Origin: Zygnema cylindricum
Taxonomy: Eukaryota > Streptophyta > Zygnematophyceae > Zygnematales > Zygnemataceae
Assembly (NCBI GenBank): GCA_037447655.1
Contig: JBBHKE010000696.1
Location: forward strand, 1 to 64,000
Direction: 5' to 3'
Length of the DNA: 64,000 nt
The first letter of the stretch is position 1. Every line of letters starts with the position of its first letter. Below, piece by piece: positions 1-10,669 of the stretch. The translations under genes were made by a program, and so were the position numbers. The notes under the pieces were generated by a model. That model was given only the letters and a program-made list of their open reading frames with translations. It made no database searches and was not told the origin of the DNA.

Positions 1-716
1 GCCCCATTAGGCATACTTCAAAGAACTGCCTTTCTCAAATTTTATTTAGACAATAAATTCAGATTGGACAAAAGAAAACTTCAAGGCATGTTGCGTGTCA
101 ATCGAACATTACAAACATTTGTTTTTCTTAAAATTCTCTGATAATAGAATTGTAGAAAAGGTGTGTAACATCAACATGCATAATAGGAACAGGTTAGAGA
201 CAATAAGACGGAGTTTTATTCAACTCAACAAATAATCAAGATATGGGACAATCCCAACTCGCTAGCACCATATCGATAATCTCAAAAATGGGAAAATATA
301 ACAGGATTGCCACTTTTTTTTTGTGTTAATGTGGAATAACTACAAAATGAATCAATAATTAAATTGAAGTCGCAGTGTATGGTAGTTTTTGGTGATATTA
401 ATTAAAATTGAAATACTTTTTATTGTATTACACTCTTTTTTCCTACATTTAACAAAGATTCTATTTTAGGCTTGTAGGGGAGTAGCTTAATTGTCACAAA
501 TGTGATACTAAAAGGTAAGAAAAAATACAGAACTGCCCGCTGGAATCCATCACCTTCAACACACATAATTTTTACAACTATTTTTGAACCCTAAACTAAT
601 TCTGATTCTATATGTTTTTCCGTGTTCATGTGCTTGGAAACACTTTCTAAAAACTATTTTTCGAACCATATTTTGAATCATTTTTTAAATACCTTAAAAT
701 CGAAAGAAACGAATCT
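1..716. other. AT-rich intergenic DNA downstream of the GT61 gene
   Basis: No open frame, RNA gene or repeat structure is visible. The stretch is AT-rich with short poly-A and poly-T runs. The 3' untranslated region and polyadenylation site of the minus-strand GT61 gene should lie here, but I cannot place them. Confidence 0.5.
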
Positions 717-3700
717 TTACTGCAAAAATAATTCAGGTTGAACAACTCTTACATCACTAAGCATTTCACGAAATAATTTCCAAAATAGTTCCATACTTGC
801 ATTAAGTGAGGTCGTTTTTTTCCCCTTTCCTACCATTGAATAATAATTATGGCCGCAAAGTTTGGACAATTCTATATAAGTACTGGATCTATAGGAACGG
901 GGTCGAATTTCAAAAATAAACCCATTAGTAGGCATAAATAACATATTGGTTAATATCGCTCCATGAGGCGTTACAAAAACGAGAGCGCGGTTGAAGAGAT
1001 ATTTTGCTAAAACATTAAAAAAAAAAAAAAACAAGAAACAAAACGAAATAAAATGAGTAAACAAATGAGAAAAGAAAACCCAAGTTATGATTAAAAGTAG
1101 GGAGGGAATATGCTTTTCTGAGTCATGACAAGATATAAATCTGTCTCTATAATCTGTCTCTTTGGGACTGAAACAATTACTAAACCACGAAATTATTAAA
1201 AAGGCTAAATTTATACCAATTTTTCTACCATCCTGATTACATTATGAACATAACCAACAATATCTAAAACTTTAAAATACAGGTATCCTTATAATTGCAA
1301 GCAAAAATCGAACAACAAAAAATAAATCGTTCCCCAAAGCACAATCACTTCGCTAAAAACATAAAACGTAACATTTTACAAAATTTAAAAATTCCCTTAC
1401 ATCAATCACCTAATCACCTAACACACAAAAAATCATAAATAAAGAATATGACCCCATGGAAAAACCATTAAAACAATGACTTAGAAACAATACAGAGAGG
1501 TAGTTAGTTACCTTCGGATAGTGAAATATTTCCATCGAAAACCTTCACTCGTTCTCGACCAAAATGCTTAACCATTGCTTTTTCGACTTGGTTGGATTGG
1601 ACCAATGTTCTCGCACCGTATCGTTTTCCGAGAATCGCCACCCAATCACTCCCAACTTCGCTATCTTGTCGGGAAATCATTTTCGGTTCTCGAAAGTTCC
1701 AATCGGGTTTAAAGATCGGAAAGCCGTCTCGTGACACAAATGCCTTCCTCAAGTAATACCATTGGAACGGACTGGGTTCGTGACATGTGGCATAACAAGG
1801 CTGCCAACAAAAAAAAAAAAGTACACATTTTGAAGTATCTATGGTTAGCCTACATCCAAAAAACATTTTCCACTCTATTTATTGTTAGTTCTATCGTCAC
1901 GTATTTTAAACAAACATGCTTCAAATGTTAATCCACAGTATGTAATTCCCATAAAGTGGTTCTAATTTCCTTCAAAACAAAATAGTTGAATTACTAGATA
2001 TCTAGCGGTCCATTTTATCTTCCACACATGAAAATGTGGTGGACTAGAAACTACTATTTGAAGTTACACCTATATAATGTACATTATATTAATTATGTAC
2101 ATCTAACCCACACTAGTTATGGTGGATAATACTGTCACGTCATAAATAAAAGGCATACTAAGCTTTTGAGGTTTTACAACAGGAAGGAAAAAAAAGCAAG
2201 AAAGAAACAAAAACTCCTGAGCAAAGTGAAATTTCTGAAGAAAAAAAGGCTGAAAATCACCTGATAAACTTTTTGGCCAAAAACAAGTTCTACTTTGGAA
2301 ACTTCATAAATATTAAGTTGGTTTATATGATCTCCGATGATAGAAGATCCCCAAGAAAGTAATCCCTCTCTCTACAAAAAAACAACAAGAAAATACAATT
2401 AGGATTGTATAAAAAGGTATGAAAAAAGTAACTTGGAAACACGAATGGCATTTGTCACCACGAATCACTTATGCGTTTCCATCCCTTTCCGAAGTTGTTT
2501 TCGTTCTTTTGTCGTAAATTTGGTGAAGAAAGAGTCAGTGAAAAAATGTAGCCCCCAATTTTGTCCCATATTGCTGGGTCACATTTGAAACTTCCAGAGC
2601 TTTATAATGCTTTGAAAAAACATGCAAAATGTAGAATTACATATGTTTTAGTAACAGAATGTTGACGGAACTTATAGATATAGAATTTTTTTTTTTATGT
2701 ATGTGATTGCATCTCGTGTATATGCGATGTCGATGTCAAGTTTTTTTAATAAAAAGAATTTGGTGTAGTGAATGTCGCGAGGAAAATCCCTTCACATATG
2801 AGGAAAGAGAATTACCACAGAATTAAAAGTCAATAAGACTATTTCATGAATTACGATTAGTACAATTCCCACTAGCTCGATGAATACGTTCGATAAATAC
2901 TACGTACTACATTGAGTGATATAAAATGTTGATTTCCACACAATTCTTAATTTGAGAGAGATTTTACACCGCACTCGAATCTTAAAAAGAAAACAGAAAA
3001 AAAGAAGGCCCGCAAAAATCCACGTGCCCCAATGTCGATCAGAAAAATAGGTATTAATTGGAGTGTAAGAATAAAAGTGGAGATTAAACATTTACCTGAC
3101 CGCTTCGACAAATCACGGGAATGTCAGGGTTTTCTCGTAAAATATCGGCAAATTCGACAAATGCGGGAATCCATTCTGACATAAAATGGTAAAAATTTAG
3201 GCCATTCACATGGGCAAAATTTACAAATTCTTTGAAAAAAACGACCTTCATGTTCGGTGGATACGAGTATACCTGTTTTCAAAAAAAACACAAAAGACAT
3301 ACAAAATATAAGCGCATGATAAAGCAAAGTAAAAAGCTAAAAACAAAAAACCAAAAACAAAAGAAAAACAAGCAAACAAACTAAAGAGGAAAAAAAATAA
3401 AAGAGGGAGGGAGGGAGGGAGGGAGGGAAGGCGGGAAAAAAGTAGCAGTGTAGAAATTATACATCGATCCTTTTTCGTGCGTCCCCCGCGCATCCTCCTC
3501 TATGAAAATGATATTTTGGAGAAAATGGGAACCCAAAAATGTTGACATAAACACTATTTAAAATATAAACTTGCCCTCCCGCAGCCGCAATTTGTTTCGA
3601 TTTTTCTTCCAACATATTCGTACTCCAACAAGCTTCGATTTTTTCCTTAAATTTACCAGAACAGTTTTGAAAATTAGGACATATACCCCCATTGCACTCG

Positions 3701-4248
3701 GCAGTATGAAAAACTGTATCATCTCTATCACTATTTTTATCCAAATAAAAAATCTCTAAATCCATTCTATTTAGTGTAATACCCAACTTTTCATATCGAA
3801 TCGCACCCGCTATCCCTCCCTCCTCTATCGCCTTCTCCTCTCTCTCTTCAATAGCATTCTCTCTATTCATTATCAGTTGGGTCATTCTATCAACACCCTC
3901 TCTCTCCTCCCCTTTCAATCCTCTCCCTGATCTATCCCTCCCTATCCCTCCTCTCCCCCTCCGCTTTACTATTATTTTTTTCTTCCCTCGACCTAATTTC
4001 ACATTAACTTCACCTATACCCCCTTTTCCCCTCCCTCTCCTCTCCGATCTATTCAAATATATCGCCGATTTTCCCAAAATATTGACTTTCACCCTGCCCA
4101 GGTGCTGCCTGTGGTCGGTGATTTTGTCGGCTAGTGAAGGCCGGAGCTCCCCCAAAACCACACAGAAAGTTGCTACAAATCGTACGGTCAGGAGAAGAAA
4201 AATAAGATAGCGGGAAAAAAAAAGGGTACGGACGGAATCGAGCACCAT
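717..4248 (-). CDS. GT61-family (DUF563) glycosyltransferase, five exons
   Basis: Five minus-strand exons join in frame with GT-AG introns: 4248-3463, 3272-3096, 2371-2261, 1800-1512 and 1006-717 (stop TAA at 719-717), giving about 550 residues. The start is the ATG at 4248; the open frame runs on upstream, but only to a GTG. Residues about 9-33 are a hydrophobic signal anchor, as in type II Golgi enzymes. A basic Gly/Arg/Lys-rich low-complexity stretch follows. Exon 2 has NFYHFMSEWIPAFVEF, like the N-x-x-H-x-x-x-(D/E) start of the GT61 fold. Exons 4-5 have VFVTPHGAILTNMLFMP, the hallmark HGA-x-L-T-N motif near the C terminus. Known GT61 members transfer xylose, arabinose or GlcNAc to N-glycans, xylans or proteins in the secretory pathway; which sugar and acceptor apply here cannot be read from sequence. 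It is the only intact host gene I recognise in the window. Confidence 0.8.
3404..3429. repeat. (GGGA)n microsatellite in intron 1 of the GT61 gene
   Basis: About six to seven GGGA units lie in the intron between 3273 and 3462. On the coding strand this is a TCCC tract a little downstream of the donor site. Confidence 0.8.
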
Positions 4249-4498
4249 GATTGGGGGAAAAAAAGGAAGAATGGATCTGGATCCCGTCACTGAAGATCCA
4301 TGGCGGAAAATTAAAGCTTTCACTAGAGCAGGTTCATGCGCCTCCGTACGTTTCCGTACAATCGATTGCTCTTAGAATCTTAAAACTGGATCTCCAGAAT
4401 CGAGTAAGGCAGTACAAGATCGGGCGCTACAGGACAGTACAGTACTGTACTGTCACGATCGCATGTCTTAGGGTGAACTTCCATTAGAGGAAAAGTGG
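4249..4498 (-). promoter_or_regulatory. Presumed promoter region of the GT61 gene with a perfect 22-bp palindrome
   Basis: This is the sequence upstream of the ATG at 4248. A perfect inverted repeat lies at 4433-4454, made of GACAGTAC, AGTACTGTAC and TGTC read in order; it contains three GTAC tetramers. Several further GTAC sites occur between 4347 and 4450. No clear TATA box was found. The regulatory role is inferred from position only. Confidence 0.3.
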
Positions 4499-5045
4499 GG
4501 TTGTTTACTGGACGCCGTACGATTTCGTACAAATTCGTACCATTTTTTTTGTTGTTGTCAAACGAAACATGACGAAACATGCCTACTGGATGGCTCCAAT
4601 ATTATAGGCGTAAGTATCGACCGTTGGATTTTAACTTTTTTAGATTCGCGAAGCACTCACACACATCGTCCAGTTTGAAAAAACTCTCCTCGGCGAGGAG
4701 AGTTTCTTCACACTGGTCGCGTACAATTGGTACCCGTGAATGGTAAAAAAAAAATCACCACGAACTGGCGATGAGAATCGAACACGTCGCACACGCCATG
4801 TGCTTTCCGCCACGGTGTATGAAGGTCGACCGAAATATCTTTGCACGCTCCTTCTGACATCCGCTGACCTTAAAAATTTGAGGCGCTTTTTTGACATTCC
4901 GTTTCGAAATTTTGATTTTCAATTTCAAAATTAAAATCTGGTCGCAAAATTTTCGTACGAATCATTAACTTCCTCCGCCCGTACAAATATTATGCACAGA
5001 TTTTCAGCTTGAAGAATATTTACAGATTTTAAGATTCTGAAAATT
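4499..5045 (+). repeat. Dispersed repeat R1, copy 1
   Basis: This segment matches 20770-21324 in inverted orientation. Shared landmarks include the TTTACTGGA-like left end, TTCGCGAA, a GAGGAGAG block, AAATTTTGATTTTC and GGTCGCAAAAT. It has no clear terminal repeats or coding capacity. A tRNA B-box-like GTTCGATTC occurs on the minus strand near 4774-4782, but there is no convincing tRNA fold. The repeat class is unknown. Confidence 0.6.
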
Positions 5046-5159
5046 AACCTACGTGGCGCCAATCATAATTGAGAAACGATGTCTACTGGCACGACATAAT
5101 GGAAGGCCGTGCCAGTAAACACCAGAAATAGACGTATCAGAAAGCATTCCGGACAGAAA

Positions 5160-5262
5160 GTACAGAAAGTACAAATATATCGGGACCGCTGACCGTTCGA
5201 TAACGATAACTATCGGTATCGGTGTTATCGCGATAAGTTTTTTACCGATACACAACACTAAT
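5160..5262 (+). mobile_element. Right-end fragment of hAT-like MITE family 1
   Basis: The segment ends in ACCGATACACAACACTA, the terminus found at 8194, preceded by the same TATCGGTATCGGTGTTATC interior. The left end is missing. It is related to the copies at 6050-6836 and 7528-8194. Confidence 0.65.
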
Positions 5263-5568
5263 AATTTGGCGGCGAACTGGGTGACTCACGGTACGCTCAT
5301 TACAGTAAAGTACACCGTGTATGGCTATTACTAGTGTTGGGTATCGGGTAATTTCATATCGCGATAATTTCGATATTCAATATATCGAATATCGATCGAG
5401 CAAACTTCTCGATATATCGTACCGAGACCAACAAAAAATCATCGCGATATATATCGCGATATATAGTATTTTTTAAATTTAATATTTAATATAATATGTT
5501 ATTTTAGCGATGAAGACAAATTGTTTGATACGCGACGTACGACGTGATTTTCGTTCCGTGACTTAAAG

Positions 5569-6024
5569 CATAGTTCAAAAGTAGGCGTTTTTATTGTAGG
5601 TCTTTTGTCGGCGCCTTCATCGTAAGTTGTGTTATGGGCTTTTCATGTGATCGCCTTAAGTCAATACTTTGATCAGCGACCGTCCGATCGTCCAAATCTG
5701 ACGATAGTCCTATCGTAAGTTGTGTTATAGGCTTTTCATGTGATATTCCTAGATCGCTACTTTGATTAGTGACCGTCCGATCGTCTGAATCAGACAGTTT
5801 AAATAAAAAGTCGCTCAAAACTCACAGAAAAATATTTTTTTGTCCGTTTTTTTTTCAAATTTAGGCATGACGTTAAATTCTCTATGGATCCATGTGCAAC
5901 TCAAACCTGTTACTATTTTATTTCATTTTGCGGCCAATACAATATGGGTCTTAAGGGTAAATTGTATTTTTTGCGTACAATAGGCATATTGTATGGGTGT
6001 ACTTTCACCTACTTTTGAACTATG
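5569..6024. mobile_element. MITE family 3 with a perfect 8-bp target duplication
   Basis: Termini CATAGTTCAAAAGTAGG and its reverse complement (ending 6024) are flanked by identical ACTTAAAG at 5561-5568 and 6025-6032. The interior holds an imperfect ~84-bp tandem duplication (about 5626-5795) around GTGTTATGGGCTTTTCATG. A diverged copy lies at 62195-62690. The 8-bp duplication suggests hAT-type mobilisation; there is no coding capacity. Confidence 0.85.
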
Positions 6025-6049
6025 ACTTAAAGGTAGACGCCGCAAAATG

Positions 6050-6836
6050 TAGTGTTGTGTATCGGTAAAAAAATTATCGCGATAACACCGATACCGATAG
6101 TTATCGGTTATCGAACAGTTAAAGGTCCCGATATATCGGTCCGAGTCCAACAAATTCCATATCGGCGATAACTTATAAAAATATAGTATGCATACAATAG
6201 TACTTTATAATATACTATATTATATTATTCACTCTATATAGCGTGGTATGCCACGTGTAAAAATTTGTTTCGTACACTGTTTAACTGAAATTTATCACGG
6301 GTAACGCAGCACATAAACGTTGACAAATTTAAAATTATAATTTATAGTTCTAAAATTATAGTACCAAAACGAAAAAAAAAATTGTTGTAAATTTGTAAAA
6401 TCAACTTTTTCGAAACTCAAACGAACAGACACACAAACAAATTTGTCAGACTGCCGCCATTAACTGCCATTTATAAAAAAATAACAATCAAAAGGACATT
6501 CTAGAAGTGGTACCCAAGTAAAACCCCCTTAAATTAGAAATAATGATGGAAATATCGCCATTTTTTTATCGAATCGCGGGGAAGGGGATTCGCGGCGCAT
6601 CTCGGGAATAGCACTTACAGTTGAGTGTACTGGCCGTACATTTATCTGTACGGTCCGTACAAATATCGCCGATAGATATCGATATCGGCATTATCGTCGA
6701 TAATAATCGATAGATATCGGGTATTTGTCGGCGATAACACCGATAACGATATATCGTACCAATATATCAATTGTCGGCTACCCAAAAAAAAAACCCATAA
6801 CGGTTATCGGCAAATCCTTACCTATACACAACACTA
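6050..6836. mobile_element. hAT-like MITE family 1 with a perfect 8-bp target duplication
   Basis: It begins TAGTGTTGTGTATCGGTAA and ends with the near reverse complement TTACCTATACACAACACTA. Identical GCAAAATG flanks at 6042-6049 and 6837-6844 show an intact insertion. It lies inside the 5332-7325 element. Its interior matches the 7528-8194 copy in opposite orientation. It is non-coding. Confidence 0.88.
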
Positions 6837-7325
6837 GCAAAATGTAACCGACAAAAAAAATAATAATTCCGTAATTCATATTATTAATTATTTAGTACAT
6901 AGAGATTTCACATACGAAAAGGTCACACTAATTAAATCAAAGTATAATCTGAGAAAAAAAAATGCAGACTGTTCTTTTCATGCTTTCAGGCAGAAATACC
7001 TACCAATTTGCAGGCATCAACCAATCTGCAGATTGGTAGCCATTACAGCTTATCCATTTCCAACAACTAATATTATAGAAAGCTTACACTTTTAGTTTTT
7101 CTCCATAGATTCCCAAGGTCTGCAGCAGCATTAGTTCTAGCACCAGTAGCAAAAATAGTTATAATTTTTAGTTTTAAAAAGCCTCGATATATTGACGATA
7201 CGATATATTGACGATATATCGCGATATTTAGCTTTTCGATATATCGAAGCTATATATCGATTATCGGGTAACTGAAATTCGATATATATCGAATATCAGC
7301 AAATGGTCCTCGATACCCAACACTA

Positions 7326-7527
7326 GCTATTAGGGTTAATGTTATTTTTGTCACTTAAAACATCAATTTTCTTCGTACACACTTGTCAAATTTTCACATG
7401 GAGACAACCAATCGGAAGGTGAGTATCTTGGCTTTCAATTGCAGCCATCGGCTCTATAATCCGACAAATGTGTATGGAGAAAATATGTTTTATGTGGTGA
7501 AAAAAACATAAGCCCTAATAGCTACAG
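7326..7527. other. Spacer with short inverted ends between two MITEs
   Basis: The spacer is bounded by GCTATTAGGG at its start and CCCTAATAGC at 7513-7522, an inverted pair of at least 10 bp. It could be a further small MITE or pre-insertion host sequence. No coding capacity is seen. Confidence 0.35.
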
Positions 7528-8194
7528 TAGTGTTGTGTATCGGTAAGGATTTGTCGATAATCGTTATGGGCCTCAACTGTACGATTTATTTCCCAGACGC
7601 GCGACGGACCCCCTTCCCACCGATTTCGGTAAAAAATTGCGATATTTTCTTTATTATTTCTAATTTAAGGGGATTTTACTTAGGATCCACGGTCCCATAC
7701 CCGTCTTGAATGTCTTTTTGACAGTTTATTTTTTTGTGCAAGTTTAGTTACGCCCTCATATCACTTCCATGGTGGCAGTAAATGGCGGGAGTCTAATAGA
7801 TGTGTTCGTCTGTTCGTCTTTTTTTTCGAAAAAAGTTTGATTTATAAATTTACAATGTTATTTAATATTTTCGTTTCGGTACAATAGTTTTAGAACTAAA
7901 AGGTATTGTTTTAAATTTGTCAATTTTCATATGCTACGTTGTCTGTAATAAACGTCAATTAAACAAATACGGAACAGGTTCTTATACGTGGCATGCCACG
8001 CTATATAAATTCAATAATACATTACAGTATGCTATAAAATATTATTTTATGCATACTATATTTTTTTAAAGTTATCGCCGATATAGAATTTGTTGGTCTC
8101 AAACCGATATATCGGGGACCTTTGACAGTTCGATCACCGATAACTATCAGTATCGGTGTTATCACGATAATTTTTTTACCGATACACAACACTA
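7528..8194. mobile_element. hAT-like MITE family 1, inverted copy
   Basis: Termini are TAGTGTTGTGTATCGGTAA and its reverse complement ending at 8194. It is the inverted relative of 6050-6836. Flanks AGCTACAG and CTAATAAT do not match, so one end was probably rearranged after insertion. The right part (from about 8050) and its flank recur at 13119-13660. Confidence 0.75.
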
Positions 8195-8593
8195 CTAATA
8201 ATGATATAATGTGTACAAGTTGAACAGTACTGTAGTACGTCAAAACGATCGACTAGGCGGCGCGCTGTTAGATTTTTGGTGTAGATATCAAGAACGCGCG
8301 ACAGCACAGTTTACCGAACTACTTGTTGACAACGCTTTTCAGCCAGTCGCGTCAAATACGACGCTTTAAATCCGTCAGACCAAAATAAATCGCTACAAAT
8401 CCGTCCCCTCTAATACGAATCCATCCTTTCAAATACTTCGTTATTAAATACGTATCATTTAAGCTGTTCCAACCACTATGACATAGAAATGTTCCACGTA
8501 GGCGTTAGGAACTCCAAAACAATCCTCGAACTTTCAACTTAGACCAAGTACATGAACGTACATGCCCCCATTAGACGACTGCCTTGTCTAACC
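8050..8593 (+). repeat. Flank segment duplicated at 13119-13660
   Basis: MITE end plus about 400 bp of flank (GATATAATGTGTACAAG onward) recurs with few differences at 13119-13660. At 8593/8594 the flank is interrupted by the copia LTR. At 13660 the second copy runs on into unrelated DNA, so it represents the uninterrupted site. Confidence 0.8.
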
Positions 8594-9372
8594 TGTTGAT
8601 ATTTGGGTATTTTCTAGGTCTTTTTAGGATAGAAAAGTAGCAGAGGCAGTCTGCCTCTAACCTCCTTCTCCAAGCCCCCACACTTGTTGTAGTCACTGAA
8701 GGCTGGAGAGGGAGCTAGAGCCATGGCTGCCTAAGCTCTCCAGAGAGACAGGAATTGATAATAGGTATGTTTACCAAAAAGGTATTTGACGGACCCAAGA
8801 ATTGATCCTAGTACCTACCGTCCGTCAAACGTATCGTAGCCGTTAGCTTTGTCCATTTAGTATAGGACTAGTGCTAAGACGTATATGGTTTGATAAATAT
8901 TTAAATACTTATAGGTAGGCTTTTCCATTTAGCTGGGTTACGGTATATAGGGCATAGAAACAACTGTACTTTTAGTACCGGACGAAACAAATAGTACGGA
9001 CATTTGTTTCGACGGTCCGTATGAAATGCCGAAATAAATCGGACGGCCGTGATTAGCGCCGGCTACGCGAAAAGATAATCTGGCGGTTTGCGGACGTCAC
9101 CACTTTGGAGGACACGTGGCGACATCTTAAGGGATTACGGAATTTCCGGAACGGCAAAAAACAAATCCGTGAGTGACAAATGTCGCACTATGTCGACATC
9201 CTACAATGTACGTACAGAAAGTACTCCGGCACTTGTAATTTCTTGTACGGTACCATTTTTTCTGACGCGGCATGACCTGGCGCCACGTGGAGAGATAAGA
9301 TTTGGAGGCAGGAATTCCGGAGATTATAAGAGCGAATCCGGATAGGACATTTGTTGACTTTTTAGCCATGTC

Positions 9373-9454
9373 GTACGATGACCGTACAAAAGGTACACCA
9401 GCATCTGTACCTCTATGTACTATACAGTAATAAGATTGGTCCGTACCTCAGTAC
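9373..9454 (+). promoter_or_regulatory. GTAC-box array in LTR U3
   Basis: Seven GTAC tetramers start at 9373, 9384, 9393, 9407, 9417, 9443 and 9451. More lie at 9208, 9212, 9221, 9245 and 9249. A random sequence would have about one per 256 bp. GTAC is the core bound by SBP-domain factors (CRR1/SPL7 in green algae and plants). The array sits 70-150 bp upstream of the TATA box and is conserved in the other LTR copies. Confidence 0.45.
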
Positions 9455-9526
9455 TAGAGGGTTTAGAGAGGGGTTTAGGACTTAGAATATTTCGGGTAGG
9501 TAGATGACTCTTCAGAGAGCACCTTG

Positions 9527-9533
9527 TATAAAT
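9527..9533 (+). promoter_or_regulatory. TATA box of the C1 5' LTR
   Basis: TATAAAT within CTTGTATAAATGGC, about 130 bp before the LTR end. The same site is at 12752-12758 in the second LTR. Confidence 0.6.
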
Positions 9534-9918
9534 GGCAAACTTTGGCCAGCCATAACTATCAATTGAGTTGACCAAATTCAATGATTCTTGTTGCTGCGGA
9601 CTCAAGGGAGTTTCAATGATTCTTGTTGCTGCGGACTCAAGGGAGTCCAGGCTACACAGGGGTATAATTGGTCAGAGTCTTTGCCTGCCTGGGTGGCTGC
9701 ATTTTTCTTAGGGAAAGTCAAAGTGGGTGAATGTGTCCAAACTAATATTCTAACTTTGCATTATGTGGTGGACTTGAGCACACAGAAAGTGTTATTTCAC
9801 AAGGGTGAAGCTATATTGGGGTTCTGATTGTCAAGGGGTCAGTCATTTGGGTTTATATCAAGTTGGAGTCGGCACTATCTAGATTAGCTTTCTTTGGACC
9901 TGCAAATTCTGCGTGGCA

Positions 9919-10654
9919 ATGGAGCCCATAGAATTTCAAGTTATGGGCCCACCATCTAGGGTGCCTATGTTTGATGGAAAAGACTTCACTTACTGGGAGT
10001 TTACAATGGAGGGATTGCTTTTCGAAAAGCACTTATGGGGAATTGTTTCGGGACAAGTGAGGTGTCCGCCACCGGGCTTTGAAGGAGCTCACTATGGAGA
10101 ATCATCTGGGGTTGCCCAGAAAACCAACCGGAGTTCAAATGCAATGGAAGGTGAAGGGAAAATCATTACCGTGGAAGGGGAAATAGGGGAGAAAGATGAA
10201 GGGACACCTATGGTGAGGGGAGCTAGGCTCTCAGCCACGGTTCCACTTGTGGGGGTTATAACTAAACCAAAAAACTGAAGAAAATGATAGGAAAATTTGG
10301 GAATATGAAAACACTATAGCAAAACATCTCATACTTAGATATGTGTCTAAGTCCATAGCTATCACTCTTTTAAGTCTAACTAAGTCTTCGGAAATTTGGG
10401 AAACACTAATTCAGATTTATAAAAGTGAGACTATACAAAGGCAACAATTAGTAAACCAGGAAATAGAGGCCTATGTTTATAAAGGCGGTAACATGATAGA
10501 GTTTTGCAATGATATTGCTGCGTCATATGTTGAGCTAGCTAGTGCGGGATATGTAGAATCTGAGGAGAGGAAGATTAATACACTAATCATGAAGCTCCCA
10601 GATGAGTGCGAAGACATCATTTACCGTATGCAGGGAATGGATGTCTCCTCATGA
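9919..10654 (+). pseudogene. Copia gag N-terminal part (C1), frameshifted
   Basis: ATG at 9919 opens MEPIEFQVMGPPSRVPMFDG, then a Tyr-Trp-containing segment like the start of plant copia Gag. This frame stops at 10278. A UBN2-like Gag segment resumes in another frame (about 10271-10654) with SEIWETLIQIYKSETIQRQQ and a stop at 10652-10654. Homologous N termini occur at 19035 (minus) and 63725 (plus), which defines one copia family in the window. At least one frameshift separates the two parts. Confidence 0.7.
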
Positions 10655-10669
10655 ACTTGGAGCATTACC

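Larger units (their letters stand above)
5332..7325. mobile_element. hAT-like MITE family 2 carrying two nested MITEs
   Basis: It starts TAGTGTTGGGTATCG and ends with the reverse complement CGATACCCAACACTA. Flanks are GCTATTAC (5324-5331) and GCTATTAG (7326-7333), an 8-bp target duplication with one mismatch. An 8-bp duplication and TAGTG termini are typical of the hAT superfamily. No transposase is encoded. The inner elements at 5569-6024 and 6050-6836 account for much of its length. The interior is rich in ATATCG repeats that can pair with each other. Confidence 0.75.
8594..9658 (+). repeat. C1 5' LTR
   Basis: It starts TGTTGATATTTGGG and ends GGCTACACA, giving TG...CA ends. It is nearly identical to 11818-12848 but carries an extra 35-bp tandem duplication (about 9580-9649) that explains the length difference. 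It contains a dense GTAC array and a TATA box. The 3' boundary is tentative because no canonical primer-binding site follows; GGTCAGAGTC a few bases on may be a degenerate one. Confidence 0.8.

Noticed and set aside
4740-4840. tRNA-like segment on the minus strand with a B-box-like GTTCGATTC
   Set aside because: The T-stem is mismatched, the acceptor and D arms do not pair properly, and the second R1 copy lacks the motif. At most a decayed SINE head.
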